A stretch of 64,000 nucleotides of DNA from Adiantum capillus-veneris (lineage: Eukaryota > Streptophyta > Polypodiopsida > Polypodiales > Pteridaceae), in NCBI GenBank assembly GCA_014529385.2, contig JABFUD020000290.1, positions 1-64,000 on the forward strand, in the 5' to 3' direction. A program made the translations under genes and the position numbers. The stretch's first letter is position 1. The number at the start of each line of letters is the position of its first letter. The notes beneath the pieces were generated by a model. The model worked only from the letters and a program-made list of their open reading frames with translations. It made no database searches and was not told the origin of the DNA. Positions 22,502 through 33,604 of this stretch are shown piece after piece.

Positions 22502-22930
22502 TTAAAAGGTATCCAAACCCTCCAACTTGAGAATTACATCACAATAGTGCAAGATATACTCGAACAATGTCTTATGATGGCGTATAGAGAAGTTATCCCA
22601 AGTAGACCAATTTTTGTCCGGTTCATTTGTGGATAGAAACTCTTTTGTGAACATAGTCTCAAAGGTTTTCCAAGATTGTGGTATGATACCCTTCTCCTTG
22701 AGAGAGATCCACCATTTATAGGTCTTGTCAGTGCCAAACTCGTTTGTAGTGCCTTGAGTGCATCTTGAGTGCATCTAAGATCGTGCATCCCATCTCTTTA
22801 CTCAAATATATATCATTTTATCTTTTTGTGTTACTTTCCTCTCCCCAAAAAATTGATGGCTTGGTATTCTTCAGCAAGTCATCCACCTCTTTTTGAGAGA
22901 GAAGGTGCAACCCCTCCAAATTGGATCCTT
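22502..22930 (-). pseudogene. Chromovirus 2 gag
   Basis: Minus strand 22502-22774 reads WWISLKEKGIIPQSWKTFET, MFTKEFLSTNEPDKNWSTWD and RHHKTLFEYILHYCDVILKL, a retrotransposon gag (PF03732-type) capsid block. Further upstream (22780-22930) are FGGVAPSLSQKEVDDLLKNT and a frame break. The reading stops at the start of hAT element 1. Confidence 0.8.
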
Positions 22931-22938
22931 GCTCTTAC

Positions 22939-25178
22939 TAGGGATTTCATTGACGTGATGAGGATCATGTGATTACGTTAATAACTTTAGTAATTACACG
23001 AAAAAAGACATAATCATGTTAATTGTTAACGTGACTTTGATGATGACTTGCAAAAACCGATAGAGCCGGTTAGCCCATGGAGTAAAAGTATATTCCATCA
23101 GGGCCAGTTGGGTTTTTTTAATTTCTCGACATTCCAATCGACGGGCCCGTTGGGAAAAAAAAAAACCCGACGGGGTAATTATATAAAATAAACACCTCGT
23201 GCTTATCGTGGTGCTTTGACTAGGCAAATCCTTGGGGATTATATCCGAGTGCCAGGTACAATCACCTCCTTGTGCATTGGCCTAAGGTTACAGAGTCACA
23301 TGTTCTTTTTTTGGGCCAAACGTGATTCTTAATTCAGTAACCACTTTTAAAAATATATAAATGCTTTACCGGACATAAAGGTACGAAACCAAAACAATTG
23401 TAAGTCTGGAGAGTCATGCTCATTGCAACAAATCCATTGGTCCAACTAAGGGCTGTGTTTGGTTTAGAAAATGAACGTATGCAAATGACGAGTCGATAGT
23501 CAAGGGTTGGATGTTCTGTACTAGTGTACTGGGCATATAAAGATCCTTGAAGTCTTGCATTTTTCACCATCATAGATTTGAGTTTATATACATTGTCACT
23601 GCACAATATAAGAGCTATAATCTTTAATTGGGTGAAAATAGATTTTATACATTGAATTGGATGCATAAGGAGGCTACAATCCTCTTCATATTGTTTGCAA
23701 ATCAAAGAGGATGTATAGATAATCATCACAATAATAATTACATTGAGAAATTTATAGCATTGTTGTATTAATTATGCCATTTAGAGAGTGCATTGCAATG
23801 TGTATGTTTGCTCACAACATAGGTGATCGATATGTGGATTGACTAAAGTGCATTGCAAAAATCTCATATTGTGCAGATTTGATTACTTTCTTAGTGATCA
23901 TATATTGAAAAGAAGAAAAATGCTTTAAAAATTGAACATCTAGCTCTTTTGTCTCCAATTTTAAATTAAAAGCAATGGAGCAAAATGTCCGCACAAGTGG
24001 TACGAAGAAGCCAAAGAATAAAAAAGCTCTTGACAAAGAGTGAGATTACTCTCACAACATATGTGGTCAATATATGGAGTGGCAATGTAAATTTTTCTTC
24101 ACAACAAAATCAAGCGGTGCATCACGTATTAGGGACCATTTTTTGGATAGCATTAAAAAGAGTTGTAAGAAATGTGAACATCCTCAGGCACTTGCAATTG
24201 CAAAGCGTTTGAGAGAAGAGCTCGCCGCAAGAAATAGAAGATACATAGCTCTATTATGGATGCAAGTCAAGAGAAGTCAGAGCCAAATATTAACTCTGTT
24301 AATCCTGTGGTGACACCAACTAACCTTGGAGAACAGCTTGCACAAGGAGAGGAAATGTCAAGCAGCATTCCTTTTAAGCGTCACAATCAAGGTGGACTTG
24401 GTCAAATGCGTCAAAAATCATTGCATCGAAGCTTTCACATGCAGTCTCTAGAAGAAGCACAAACTGCACTTGCCAAAGAAATTTTCTTCACTAGAAGTGC
24501 ACTGGTCATGGTAGACAACAATCATTGGAAGGCCGCTTGGAAGAAAATCGGTGATTTTGGCCAAGGATTTTTAGCTCCTTCTTATCACACGATACGAAAT
24601 GTTATCTTGGACAAATGTTACATCGAAGTCAAAGAGTGTGTTGCCAAAATACAGGATGCACAATTGTGAGTGATGGTTGTTCAAATGTTCAAAGAAGACC
24701 ACTGATCAATGTAATGCTGGTTCGTCCAAAGGGAGAAACGTTCATAAAGGTGATTGATAGTTCTGGTGCAATTAAAAGTGGTAAATATATTTTTGAGGCC
24801 TTGATTAATGTAATTAAAGAAATCAAATCTGAACATGTCATTCAAGTAGTCATGGACAACGCAAAGAATTGTAAAAATGCTAGTAAATTAATAAAGAAGT
24901 GCTTTCCACACATTTTCACCAATGGTTGTAATACGCTCAGCTTAAACTTAGTGCTGAAGGATTGGTACACTAGTGAAGAAACCACATGGTTTGCCAAAAT
25001 AATTGACACAGCACACCAAGTTGTGAAATTTATCTTGAAACGACAAAGAGTGCTCAATATGTATAGAACACGCATGTCAGTGATGTTGAAACTTCCTATT
25101 GAAACTCGGTTTTGCATTGTGATTGACAATTTCAATTGCATGGCCTTTGATGAATAGCAGCTTGAGCTGAAAGAAAAG
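22939..25178 (+). mobile_element. hAT element 1 (5' portion, plus strand)
   Basis: The left end TAGGGATTTCATTGACGTG matches the transposase-proximal end of hAT element 2 (minus-strand CAGGGATTTCATTAATGTA). The following subterminal DNA, including GC-rich motifs such as CCCGACGGGG at 23167-23176, also matches that element in inverted orientation. Transposase starts at 23975. Sequence of this family stops at about 25178, where sequence shared with the 3' end of the downstream Ty3/gypsy element begins. No right end or matching target duplication (expected GCTCTTAC, 22931-22938) was found, so the element is truncated. Confidence 0.8.
23975..25157 (+). pseudogene. hAT element 1 transposase, broken
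   Basis: From the ATG at 23975 the start matches that of hAT element 2 (MEQNV, TSGTKKPKNKKA). A TGA then replaces the Trp codon of KEWDY at about 24030. Next comes a BED-like zinc-finger region (QYMEWQCKFFFTTKSS, RIRDHF, CKKCEH), in which the second cysteine of element 2 (CKFC) is lost. A frame change near 24250 leads to SLEEAQTALAKEIFFTRSAL and WKAAWKKIGDFG. A second frame change near 24640 leads to DUF659 sequence (GCTIVSDGCSNVQRRPLINV, VMDNAKNCKNASKLI) up to the stop at 25155-25157. About 20 bp present in element 2 are missing at the second break. The C-terminal dimerisation domain is absent. Confidence 0.85.
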
Positions 25179-25397
25179 GCGCCAAATGGACTAGTCATCC
25201 AGTGTGGAATGATGTCGTAGGGTAACATAGGGATCCTCTACCCGCTAAGAAAAGGACTCATGAATATGCTTTATCTTCTCTACACCATAGTCGAGGATGA
25301 CTATGATTTCAAGAGAGAGGTAATGTCATAATAATCAATATCTAATTCTCCTAAATGATTTTCTCATATTAAACTGATCATTTACTGTGGGGAAGTG
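25179..25397 (+). repeat. Extra 3'-internal segment ahead of the left LTR
   Basis: 25179-25397 matches 33731-33947, which lies inside the Ty3/gypsy element between the end of pol and the right LTR. It includes the same purine-rich GTGGGGAAG just before the LTR. A simple insertion would not have internal sequence outside its left LTR. A second, mostly deleted copy, or recombination between two copies, would explain it. Confidence 0.7.
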
Positions 25398-26920
25398 CCA
25401 GGGGAGAAAAACCTAGAATATTGGTTAAGCTAGCAGACCGGCCACAGTAGGGATCCAAAGGAGGGAAAATAGGGATCCAAAGGGGGGGCCATCTGCAAAA
25501 GAGCCATGTGCAACAATGGGCTAAAAAGACCATAAGGTTCAGCCCATTAAGACTTCCAAAATGCTAAGGTTCCAAAATTCAAAGGTTGTGTCCAAAGGTC
25601 AACCCTAGGGGAAATTGGATGCTTTGTGTGTGACCAAAAAGTCTTTTCAAATCCCTACATAGGAGGGGGCGAGCCTTGGGAGTAGGGGATGAGAGAGAAA
25701 GTCACACACACACACACACACACACACAGGCTCCCTTTACACAAAGGGAATTAGGGACACATGTCAGCTCCTAGCCCAGATGCCCACAAGGTGTGCCCAA
25801 TTGCTATTGGATGGCCTTGGAGGTGGACCAATGAGAATTAGGCTAGAGTAAATCTAGTTTAATTAATTTAAAAACACTTCATAAAAGAACCAATGAGAAT
25901 TAAGTCCTCTAGAAGACTATTGAACAGTCTCCCAAGTGGTCCAATGAGCATTCAGCAGCCCAATCGCTTGCCTAATTCCTATTGGCCAGGAGGCAAAGGG
26001 GTCCAATGAGAATTTAGATGAATTATAAAATTACCTTAAGCTCTCACACAAGGGGAAAGGGGAACACATGTCAGAAGGCTATCACTTATGCTACTTAATA
26101 ATCATTGGCTTGACTTGGGGAGATCCAATGAGGGTAGATCAAGAGCAAATAGCAAGAGGGCTCGCCCAAGAGAGAGAGGGGGATGATTTTGGCAAGGCAT
26201 TATCACACACACACTCACACACAGTCTATGTGTGAAGTAAAGAAGACTATCTCTTCCCAAGCTTTAATGGAGAGCTCATCACCTACTCCAAGCTTGTGAG
26301 ATAGAAGCCTACATCGACACACTCTTGGCATGTGGATGCAAATCCAACCACGATCCAAGCTTCAATGCATGCTCATCTCCTCTACCAAGCTAATTACTAA
26401 GCTAATCTATGCTAATATGAGTGATTATATGAGGAGATGTAAATCTTTCTCGTAAGATACTCCTTCTTCCTCTTAATCTACTCTCATACCCTGCTAGCTC
26501 TCACCATCTTCGAAGGTGTGTGAGGTCTTGGGTCTGAGACCGGGGATAATTGATGTTGTGTTTGCTAAGTGTTTTTCTTAGTGCATGAAGCTTTCATCTT
26601 CATTGCACTAACTAGTCTTGAAGGAACACAAAGAATTGTATTGTACAATGTCTCTCTTGATGGGAGAAACCATAATACAAAGCCTTTTGGAGGGGGGACC
26701 GGCTCCATGCAAATCCGGTCCTCAACTGTTGTCAATAGCTTAATTTCTCTCTCTTTTGAAAGTATTGTTCATGCTATCTAACTAGATGTTATGCTGTTTG
26801 TTGCTCTCTCCACCCAAGCACTCTTGTAATTCTCATTAGGAATCTATTCTAATGAAATGCCCACTATGTTCATGCTAATTTCCGCTACACACAAGTTTTT
26901 AGGCCATTAAATATTACATT
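25398..26920 (+). repeat. Left LTR of chromovirus 1
   Basis: Starts TGCCAGGGGAG and ends TATTACA next to the primer-binding site (TG..CA form). It contains a (CA)n tract at about 25703-25728, longer than in the right LTR, and a 24-bp duplication near 25455 (AGGGATCCAAAG twice) that the right LTR lacks. Otherwise it is highly similar to 33948-35426. Confidence 0.85.
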
Positions 26921-26921
26921 G

Positions 26922-26933
26922 GTATCAGAGCAC
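26922..26933 (+). promoter_or_regulatory. Primer-binding site (initiator-Met tRNA type)
   Basis: TGGTATCAGAGC is the standard plant initiator-methionine tRNA complement. It lies one base after the left LTR end and primes minus-strand DNA synthesis. Confidence 0.92.
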
Positions 26934-27450
26934 AAGGTTTCTCTTTTCTTGCTCAAGAAGGGAGGTCCTCGAGCTAGCTATAAATGGTTGGTATTATTAA
27001 TTGCCTGTGAGTAAGTAGAATAGGTATTTTTCAGCCTTGTAGTGCACCTGCCTTCTTGCAGTTAACGGGGCATCACCGTCGAGAGCTATGGTCTTAATAG
27101 TGGAGTCCTACGGGGCTTGCCTATGGCTTAACAACTATTGAGCTATTAGAAGCTTGACAAGAGCCGGTGCTGTTTTGGTGTCGAAAGACCCTCTCTTCTA
27201 TTCCTTGCAATTAATGGTATTCGAGCCGCGGGTATAGTAGCTTGAGTGCTTTTTCTAAAGGGGTAAAGAGGAGTAGCAACTAGGGCTTGAAGTGCCAAAG
27301 TACACCTAAAAAGTTTACACCTAAAATTTGTTAGAATGGCTGACAATAGTAAAGAGAGTGAAATTAATGTTGATAAATTTGATTTTGGTAATGAGCAAGC
27401 TACTAATGATGCTTCGATGCTTGTTAACTATCTTGTTTCTAGGCTTCAAC

Positions 27451-27536
27451 AAGCCATGGGCAATCCATCTCTCCAAAGTGAAGTGCAACGGCAGCTCCGT
27501 GCTCACGAGATTCTCCAAGCTCATCACCATGACAAG
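27451..27536 (+). repeat. 86-bp direct repeat flanking the gag insertion, left copy
   Basis: Identical over 86 bp to 28695-28780. It encodes gag sequence (QAMGNPSLQSEVQRQL, AHEILQAHHHDK). The 1,158 bp between the copies contain the foldback element. Confidence 0.97.
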
Positions 27537-27690
27537 CATTAGGAGATTTCGGAGGTCTTTTGGAGGGCCTTTTGGAAGAGAGAGGAAAATAAGCTCCTCC
27601 AATGAGAGAAGAGCCTACGTTACGTAGAAAAATAGATTGATATTAACAAAAATATAAAAGGTGTCCCTCTTCTCATTTAGTAATCTAGTG

Positions 27691-28613
27691 GTCCTTGAAG
27701 ATGAGCACTCTCTTTCATTTAATGCGAGCACCTTTTTCAGAAGGTAGATGCGGTGCATTTGATACGGGCTACGTCATCACTAAAACTCAAAAAGTCACAA
27801 AACTATCAAGTGGTGGAAGATTTTGAAACTTTTGATATTGTCAATGCGTCCGGAACGCACATATCTCATAGAAATGAATGTCCAATTGCCTCGCTCAGAC
27901 ATCCAAAGAGGCAAAAAAATGTCAAAAAGCCCTAAAGGAACATTTTACTAACGGCGCGCGAGGGGCCATTCCAAAATTTTGTAATGCCTCCTCGCGCGCC
28001 GTTAGTAAAAAGCCCCTTTTTCCTCTTTTTAGGGAGCTTTTTGAGAGGAAAATGTCCAAAAACCTCTAAAAAGGGGCTTTCTGGACAGATAAATGTCCAA
28101 AAATCACCAGAAGGAGCTTTGTACTAACGACGCGTAGAGGGGCATTCTAGAATTTTGGAATGCCTCCTCGCGCGCCGTTAGTAAAAAGCCCCTATTTCCT
28201 CTTTTTAGGGAGCTTTTTGAGAGGAAAATGTCCAAAAACCTCTAAAGAGGGGCTTTCTGGAAAGATAAATGTCCAAAAATCACTAAAAGGAGCTTTGTAC
28301 TAACGGCGCGCAGAGGGGCATTCTAGCATTTAGAAATGCCTCCTCGCGCGCCTTAAGTAAAAAGCCCATTTTTTGGGGGTTTTTGACATTTTTTGCCTCT
28401 CCGGTTGTCGGAATGAGGCAAGTAGACATTCGTTTTTAGGGTATTTTGGCATTCCGGACGCATTGGTGGTGTCAAAAGCCTCAAAATCTATCACTATTTG
28501 ACAGTTTGTGACTTTTCAACTTTTAGTGATGACGTAAGCTGCATTAAATGCGCCGCACCCGCCTCCTAAAAAAGACGCTCGCATTAAATAAAAAAGTGAC
28601 CGTTTTCAAGGAC
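27691..28613. mobile_element. Foldback (long inverted-repeat) element inserted in gag
   Basis: The arms, about 27691-27935 and 28366-28613, are imperfect inverted repeats of roughly 245 bp, with outer ends GTCCTTGAAG and CTTTTCAAGGAC-like. The centre holds three tandem 176-bp units starting at 27946, 28122 and 28298. Each carries a hairpin; in the first, TACTAACGGCGCGCGAGG pairs perfectly with 27990-28007. There is no coding capacity. Large-TIR MULE-derived or foldback elements look like this, but no clear target duplication was found at these ends. Confidence 0.8.
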
Positions 28614-28694
28614 GATTGGGAATATAAATCTACTTTTTAGAGTGTCTGGTTGTCCTTTTGGACGTACTCACAAGGTGCAAGTGCATTTTATAAA

Positions 28695-28780
28695 AAGCCA
28701 TGGGCAATCCATCTCTCCAAAGTGAAGTGCAACGGCAGCTCCGTGCTCACGAGATTCTCCAAGCTCATCACCATGACAAG
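28695..28780 (+). repeat. 86-bp direct repeat flanking the gag insertion, right copy
   Basis: Identical to 27451-27536. Gag coding continues from its end, so this copy lies in the original reading context on its right side, and the left copy on its left side. Confidence 0.97.
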
Positions 28781-30150
28781 AGAACACCTAGGAAGCCTCC
28801 TTGTGAGACTTCCAAAAGAGGTCTCTCTCCGATTCGAGAAGAAGAAGAGAATCCATACGAAGGGCTCAAGAATTTACTTCTTGATTATGCATCTCCTTCC
28901 CAAAGGAGAACTCAAGAGCCTCCACCGAAGGAACGAGAAAGAAGTGAGTCTCCCGCCACCTCGGCGGAGATGGCTCCACGAAGACGGCGGGCTAAATGCT
29001 CTCCATCCCCACCAAAGCGGAGAAGACCATCACACTCTTCTCCACGCCATAATTCAAAGAGGGATGATAAAAAGCAAGAGAAGAAAAAGGCGAGAAAGAG
29101 GACACCCTCTTCTCCATCTTCTTTATCCTCTTCCTCTAGTATGAAAGTGATGGTGAAGACAACGAAGATCAAGACAAGAAAAAGGCGAGAAAGAGGTCAC
29201 CCTCTTCTCCACCTTCTTCAAATTCTTCACCTTCTGAATAAAGTGATGGTGCAACCTTTGAACCATCAAAAAGAAGAGGCCATAGGAAATCCTATGCCAC
29301 ATGGAAGAGGTCATCCAAGCTCAAGAAGTTCAAAGAGGGAGGGAAGAGCATCTCTTTCCTTACCTATGATGGTACCTTTGGTGCTACGGGCAAAGTCTTG
29401 GCCATTATCCAGCAATTTGATGCAACGTTTGGAGATGAGGGCTTCATGGAGTCCTCTAAGCTACGCCATGTAGCTATGCACTTTCAAAAGTCCGCCAGGC
29501 AATGGTGGTCTAGCCTACGAGCCAACGGTGAAGCTCCACGAACATGAAAAGGTTTAAGAGCTTCCATTATGAAGCAGTTTTTGGCCACCGATGCCAAAGA
29601 CAAAGTACTCACTGAATGGCGAAGCTTAAAGCTCTCTCCCAATGAATCCATCCACAAATATGTAGACAAGTTTTGGGACCTACAACTCAAAGCCACTGTC
29701 TTCAAAAAGTTGGATTTTGGAGAGCAAAAGCAACAATTTTGTGCGGGCTTAACCGAAGAAATGGCGGAGTATGTCAACTCCCAAAGGCCCCGTACCATAT
29801 CGGCGGTAATACACCATACTATGGCGGCCTCTCGAATCAATTTCCAAACGACGGCTAAAAGAAATAATAATCCCACGGAAAACAAGGGTTCCAATGAACC
29901 TAAGGGGAAGGACAATGTCCAAAAGTCTCCTAAGGGCAACTCCAACAAAGCTAAAGAGAAGGGAGTTTACAAAGGTAAAAACAAACTCTCTCCTGAAGAG
30001 CTTGAGCGTTATCGCAAGGATAACCGGTGTTTCAAGTGCGACGAACAAGGGCATGCATACCGCGCTTGTCCCCAAAAGAACAACCGCCAAGATCCTCCTA
30101 GAGCTTCCTTGGTTGAAATCCAAGAGGAGGAGACTCACCAAACTCACCAC

Positions 30151-31056
30151 AAAGGATCTTCTCTATGCCATGCTTGGGGAAAGGTAAGAGAACATGATGC
30201 TTTTATTCTCTTTGACCCTGGTTCTACTAACAATTTTATATCTATAGAGTTGGCCACCAAGCTAGGCATACAAGCCTATGAGATGGGAGATGTCCTACCC
30301 GCAGACAGTTCCTTCAAGGAGCAAGAAGCTTCAGTCACTCCCTTAATCGAGAAATTGAGGCTTCATGTCCAAGGCTATGTGGACAAAGAGGACTTCTTTA
30401 TCTCTCCTCTCAAGCATGAGGATGTAATCCTAGGGGCACCATGGTTTGACCGCCTGGCTGCCAATGTTAAATTTCCTGAAAGGAGAATCTCCTTTAAGTT
30501 CAGGGAAAAAGACATGTATATATATGCTAAGGAAATCGGTAACACTATCCCCATTGTACATACACCAGCATTCAACAAGTCAATAAAGAGCTCTATTTCC
30601 GTGTACATGATTTTTGTTAAAGATTCTCAAAATGAACCTAATGCTTTAGCAAAGGAAAATAAAAGCAACCAAAAGGAATTAGAGTTATCCAATTTTCTCA
30701 AGGGGTTTCAAGATGTTTTTATTGACGACATCCCTTGTGAGCTACCTCCTAAACAAGGTAATGATGACCATGCAATTGAACTTCTTACAGGAAGTTCACC
30801 GCCTAACAAACCTCCTTATAGAGTTTCTCAAGCTCAACAAGAGGAGATTATGCGGCAAGTGAATGAGTTAGTTGAGAAGGGCATGGTTAGGCCTAGCTCA
30901 TCTCCATTTTGCTCACCGGTGCTATTAGTGCAAAAGAAACACGGCACATATCATATGTGTGTCGACTATAGAGCACTAAATAGGATCACTATCAAGAATA
31001 GGTTTCCCGTTCCACGGGTAGAAGACCTATTTGATAAGCTACAAGGATCGACCTAA
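30151..31056 (+). pseudogene. Chromovirus 1 protease and RT N-terminal half
   Basis: In one open frame with the end of gag: protease with FILFDPGSTNNFISIELATK (catalytic triplet D-P-G instead of DSG or DTG) and VILGAPWFDRLAANVKFPER. Then the RT start: IELLTGSSPPNKPPYRVSQA, VEKGMVRPSSSPFCSPVLLV, HMCVDYRALNRITIKNRFPV and VEDLFDKLQG. The frame ends at 31054-31056, where a short deletion removes the usual segment before DLKSGYHQIRI. DPG occurs in some plant Ty3 proteases as I recall, so it need not be inactivating. Confidence 0.85.
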
Positions 31057-31924
31057 AAAGTGGCTATCATCAAATAAGGATAGTTGATCAACACATTGTA
31101 AAGACCGCATTTCGCACCACATTTGGTCTTTATGAATACATTGTCATGCCTTTTGGCTTGACCAATGCACCAGCCACATTCAACCGATTGATGGAGAAGC
31201 TGTCCAGGCCTCATCGAACCTTCACTGAAGTGTTCTTTGATGATATTATCATCTACTCTAATTCATTAGACGAACACAAGCAACATCTCTAGGTAATATT
31301 TCAAGTTTTGAGAGAGAATAAACTTTATGTTAATCGAAAGAAAAGTGAATTTTTCTTGCAAGAGATTCAGTATTTGGGTCACATTATCTCTCAAGATGGC
31401 ATCCAATTGGATCCATCAAAGTTAGAGGTAATAAAAGGATGGCCTAAACCAAGGAATCTTCATGAACTAAGAAGCTTTATAGGTATGTGTGCATACTATA
31501 GACGCTTCATAGAAAAGTTCTCACAAATTGCGGGACCATTACATGACCTAACAAAGAAAAGCGTTAGGTATACATGGTCTGCTAAGGAGAACAATGCTTT
31601 CGAAAAGCTTAAAGAAAAGCTTATCTCTCAATCTGTGCTTACACGTCTACCGGATCATCTCTCAAAACCATTTGAGGTCCAAGTGATGCTTGTGGTGATT
31701 GCCTTGGAGCTGTTTTGCTTCAAGAAGGGCATGCCATAGGCTATGAAAGTCGAAGGCTCGACCCTGTTGAGCAAGCTCCAGGCATATAAGAAAAGGAACT
31801 CCTTGCAGTTCTACATGCCTTAGACTCATGGAAGCACTATTTATTGGGGACTCCTTTTATTCTGCGAACGGATCACCAAAGTCTTAAGTACTTCATGACG
31901 TAGACCAAGCTCTCCGACAAACAA
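31057..31924 (+). pseudogene. Chromovirus 1 RT C-terminal half and RNase H, frameshifted
   Basis: After the deletion the reading resumes out of frame: DLKSGYHQIRIVDQHIVKTA, YEYIVMPFGLTNAPATFNRL, EVFFDDIIIYSNSLDEHKQH (catalytic FFDD), a TAG near 31290, then LRENKLYVNRKKSEFFLQEI and YLGHIISQDG (31308-31739). RNase H follows in other frames (GYESRRLDPVEQAP, ELLAVLHALDSWKHYL, LRTDHQSLKYFMT) with at least two stops. Confidence 0.83.
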
Positions 31925-33604
31925 ATGAGGTGGGCAAATTTCCTTTCGCAATTTTATTTTCATATTGCTCACATTGCTGGCAAGCATAATCAAGTAGCTG
32001 ATGCACTCTCAAGACGACCGAGAGTGAATGGGGTTTCCATAGCCACTCACAATGATCTATCTTCAATGATAGATGAGTATGCTATTGATCCCGATTTTAG
32101 AAATGTGATTTCAGCCATTGCATTAGGGAAGAAAGAAGAACCATTTACTTTACAAGATGGTTATCTTCTCTACGGCAATAGACTATGTGTTACTAACTCA
32201 CTACGTGAGAAAGTAATGTATGAATCACATGCTCCACCTTATGCGGGGCATAGAGGGATTCAGTCTACCTTAAAGGGAATTGAAACATATTTCTATTGGC
32301 CTACCATGAAAGTGAACATACAAGAGTATGTTTCTAAATGTGTGGTATGCCAAAAGACAAAATTTGATAGAGGGAAGCAACTTGGATTGCTTCAACCTTT
32401 TCCAATCCCTAATTCACCATGGGAGAGCATATCCATGGATTTTATCTTTGGATTTCCTAAGTCTATCCATGGGAATACGGGAATATGGACGATAGTAGAC
32501 AGGTTCAGTAAACAAGCTCATTTTATACCTGTCAAAAAGACTATCAAAGCCCATCAAATGGCAACCCTCTTCATTTCCCAAATTTTCAAGTACCATGGCT
32601 TGCCAATGTCCATAGTGTCAGATAGAGATCCTAGAATGACCAGTAATTTCTGGAAGGGTCTCTTTGAGAATTTAGGGACAAGGCTAAACTTCTCATCGGC
32701 CTATCATCCACAAACCGATGGCCAAAGTGAAATAGCTAACCTAGCCATTCGCGATCTACTAAAATCCTATGTAACGGAAGTAGATCAAAGATCCCAATGG
32801 GAGAAGTACTTACCCTTAGTGGAGTATGCTTACAATAACAAAGTACATACTTCCACGGGAAAATCAACTTTCGAGGTAATTGAGGGAAGATAAAAAAGTC
32901 CCTTGCTACTTAAGGTACATCGGAAGATCTTCACTGCAGATGAGTATAGCCGAGACCTACAAGAATCTTTTCAAAAGATTACGGATGTTATCTCTATCTC
33001 ACAGCAAAGGCAAAAGGCTGTTGCTGACAAGCACAGAAGCGCCCAAGCCTTTGAAGAAAATGATTGGGTCTTATTAAAGTTTCCCAAGGCTCGATTAAGG
33101 CACACGACGGGCAAGAATCCTACGGGACACCAAAAGTACTATGCTAAACTAGCAAAAAGGTACTATGGTCCCTTCCAGATTCTTAGGCCAATCAATGAGA
33201 TGGCCTATCAACTCAAGTTTCCCAATCATTGGCTCATACACAATGCTTTCCATGTGAGCCTATTAAAGCCCTACAAAGGAGAGCCACCTCAAGAACCAAC
33301 TATTGAAGACCCACTGGAGATCGAGGACCAAGAGGAGGTGCTGCAGCCCGAGTCCACTCTCCGACATGAAGACAAGGTACTAAAAGGCGGTAAGACTATC
33401 CGACGATATCTTATTAAGTTTAAGAATTATCCTTTTGAAGATTCTAGATGGATGCAAGGCATACAATTAAAGGATAACCTAAACCTTGTCAATGCTTACA
33501 ATGCTTCCCAAGAGTACGAAAATATACAAAATGTTAAAAATGAACAAAGTTTCTTTTGTCTTATAAGACTCTCTTTTTCTTTATTGTGCACAAAAAAAAA
33601 GTAG
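31925..33604 (+). pseudogene. Chromovirus 1 integrase and chromodomain (one nonsense codon)
   Basis: Open at 31925-32893 and, in the same frame, 32903-33604, separated by TAA 32891-32893. It begins with the end of RNase H (FHIAHIAGKHNQVADALSRR). Then come the HHCC zinc region (YAGHRGIQSTLKGIETYFYW, CVVCQ), the catalytic core with SMDFIFGFP, IVSDRDPRMTSNFW and SSAYHPQTDGQSEIA (D, D, E), and the C-terminal [20 protein letters not shown] and [14 protein letters not shown]. The chromodomain reads [20 protein letters not shown] then RWM at about 33390-33455. A single readthrough or substitution separates it from a complete integrase frame, so it is the least decayed pol region here. Confidence 0.9.

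Larger units (their letters stand above)
17930..22930 (-). mobile_element. Ty3/gypsy chromovirus 2, decayed, minus strand
   Basis: Reading from right to left gives gag (22930-22502), protease (about 22100-21880), RT (21560-20851 and 19967-19680), RNase H (about 19600-19400), integrase (about 19000-18500) and an integrase C-terminal/chromodomain region (18374-17940). That order, with integrase after RT-RNase H, defines Ty3/gypsy, and the chromodomain places it among chromoviruses. Every domain carries stops or frame changes. An ~890-bp foreign block splits RT (19968-20850) and there are two local tandem duplications. hAT element 1 begins at 22939, directly against the gag, which suggests the hAT inserted into this element. 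No LTRs were found. Confidence 0.85.
27336..30150 (+). pseudogene. Chromovirus 1 gag, split and broken
   Basis: ATG at 27336 begins MADNSKESEINVDKF and runs to AHHHDK at 27536, where foreign DNA enters; gag resumes at 28781 with RTPRKPPCETSKRG after an 86-bp repeat. A basic, Ser/Pro-rich stretch (28960-29140) is followed by frame changes. Then comes the capsid block: FLTYDGTFGATGKVLAIIQQ, HFQKSARQWWSSLRANGEAP, an in-frame TGA at 29545-29547, then MKQFLATDAKDK and LKLSPNESIHKYVDKFWDL. A zinc knuckle CFKCDEQGHAYRAC (CX2CX4HX4C) lies at about 30029-30070. Gag packages the element RNA. Confidence 0.85.

Noticed and set aside
27946-28359. CRISPR-like array
   Set aside because: Three 176-bp palindromic units in a plant retrotransposon, with no spacers and no cas genes.
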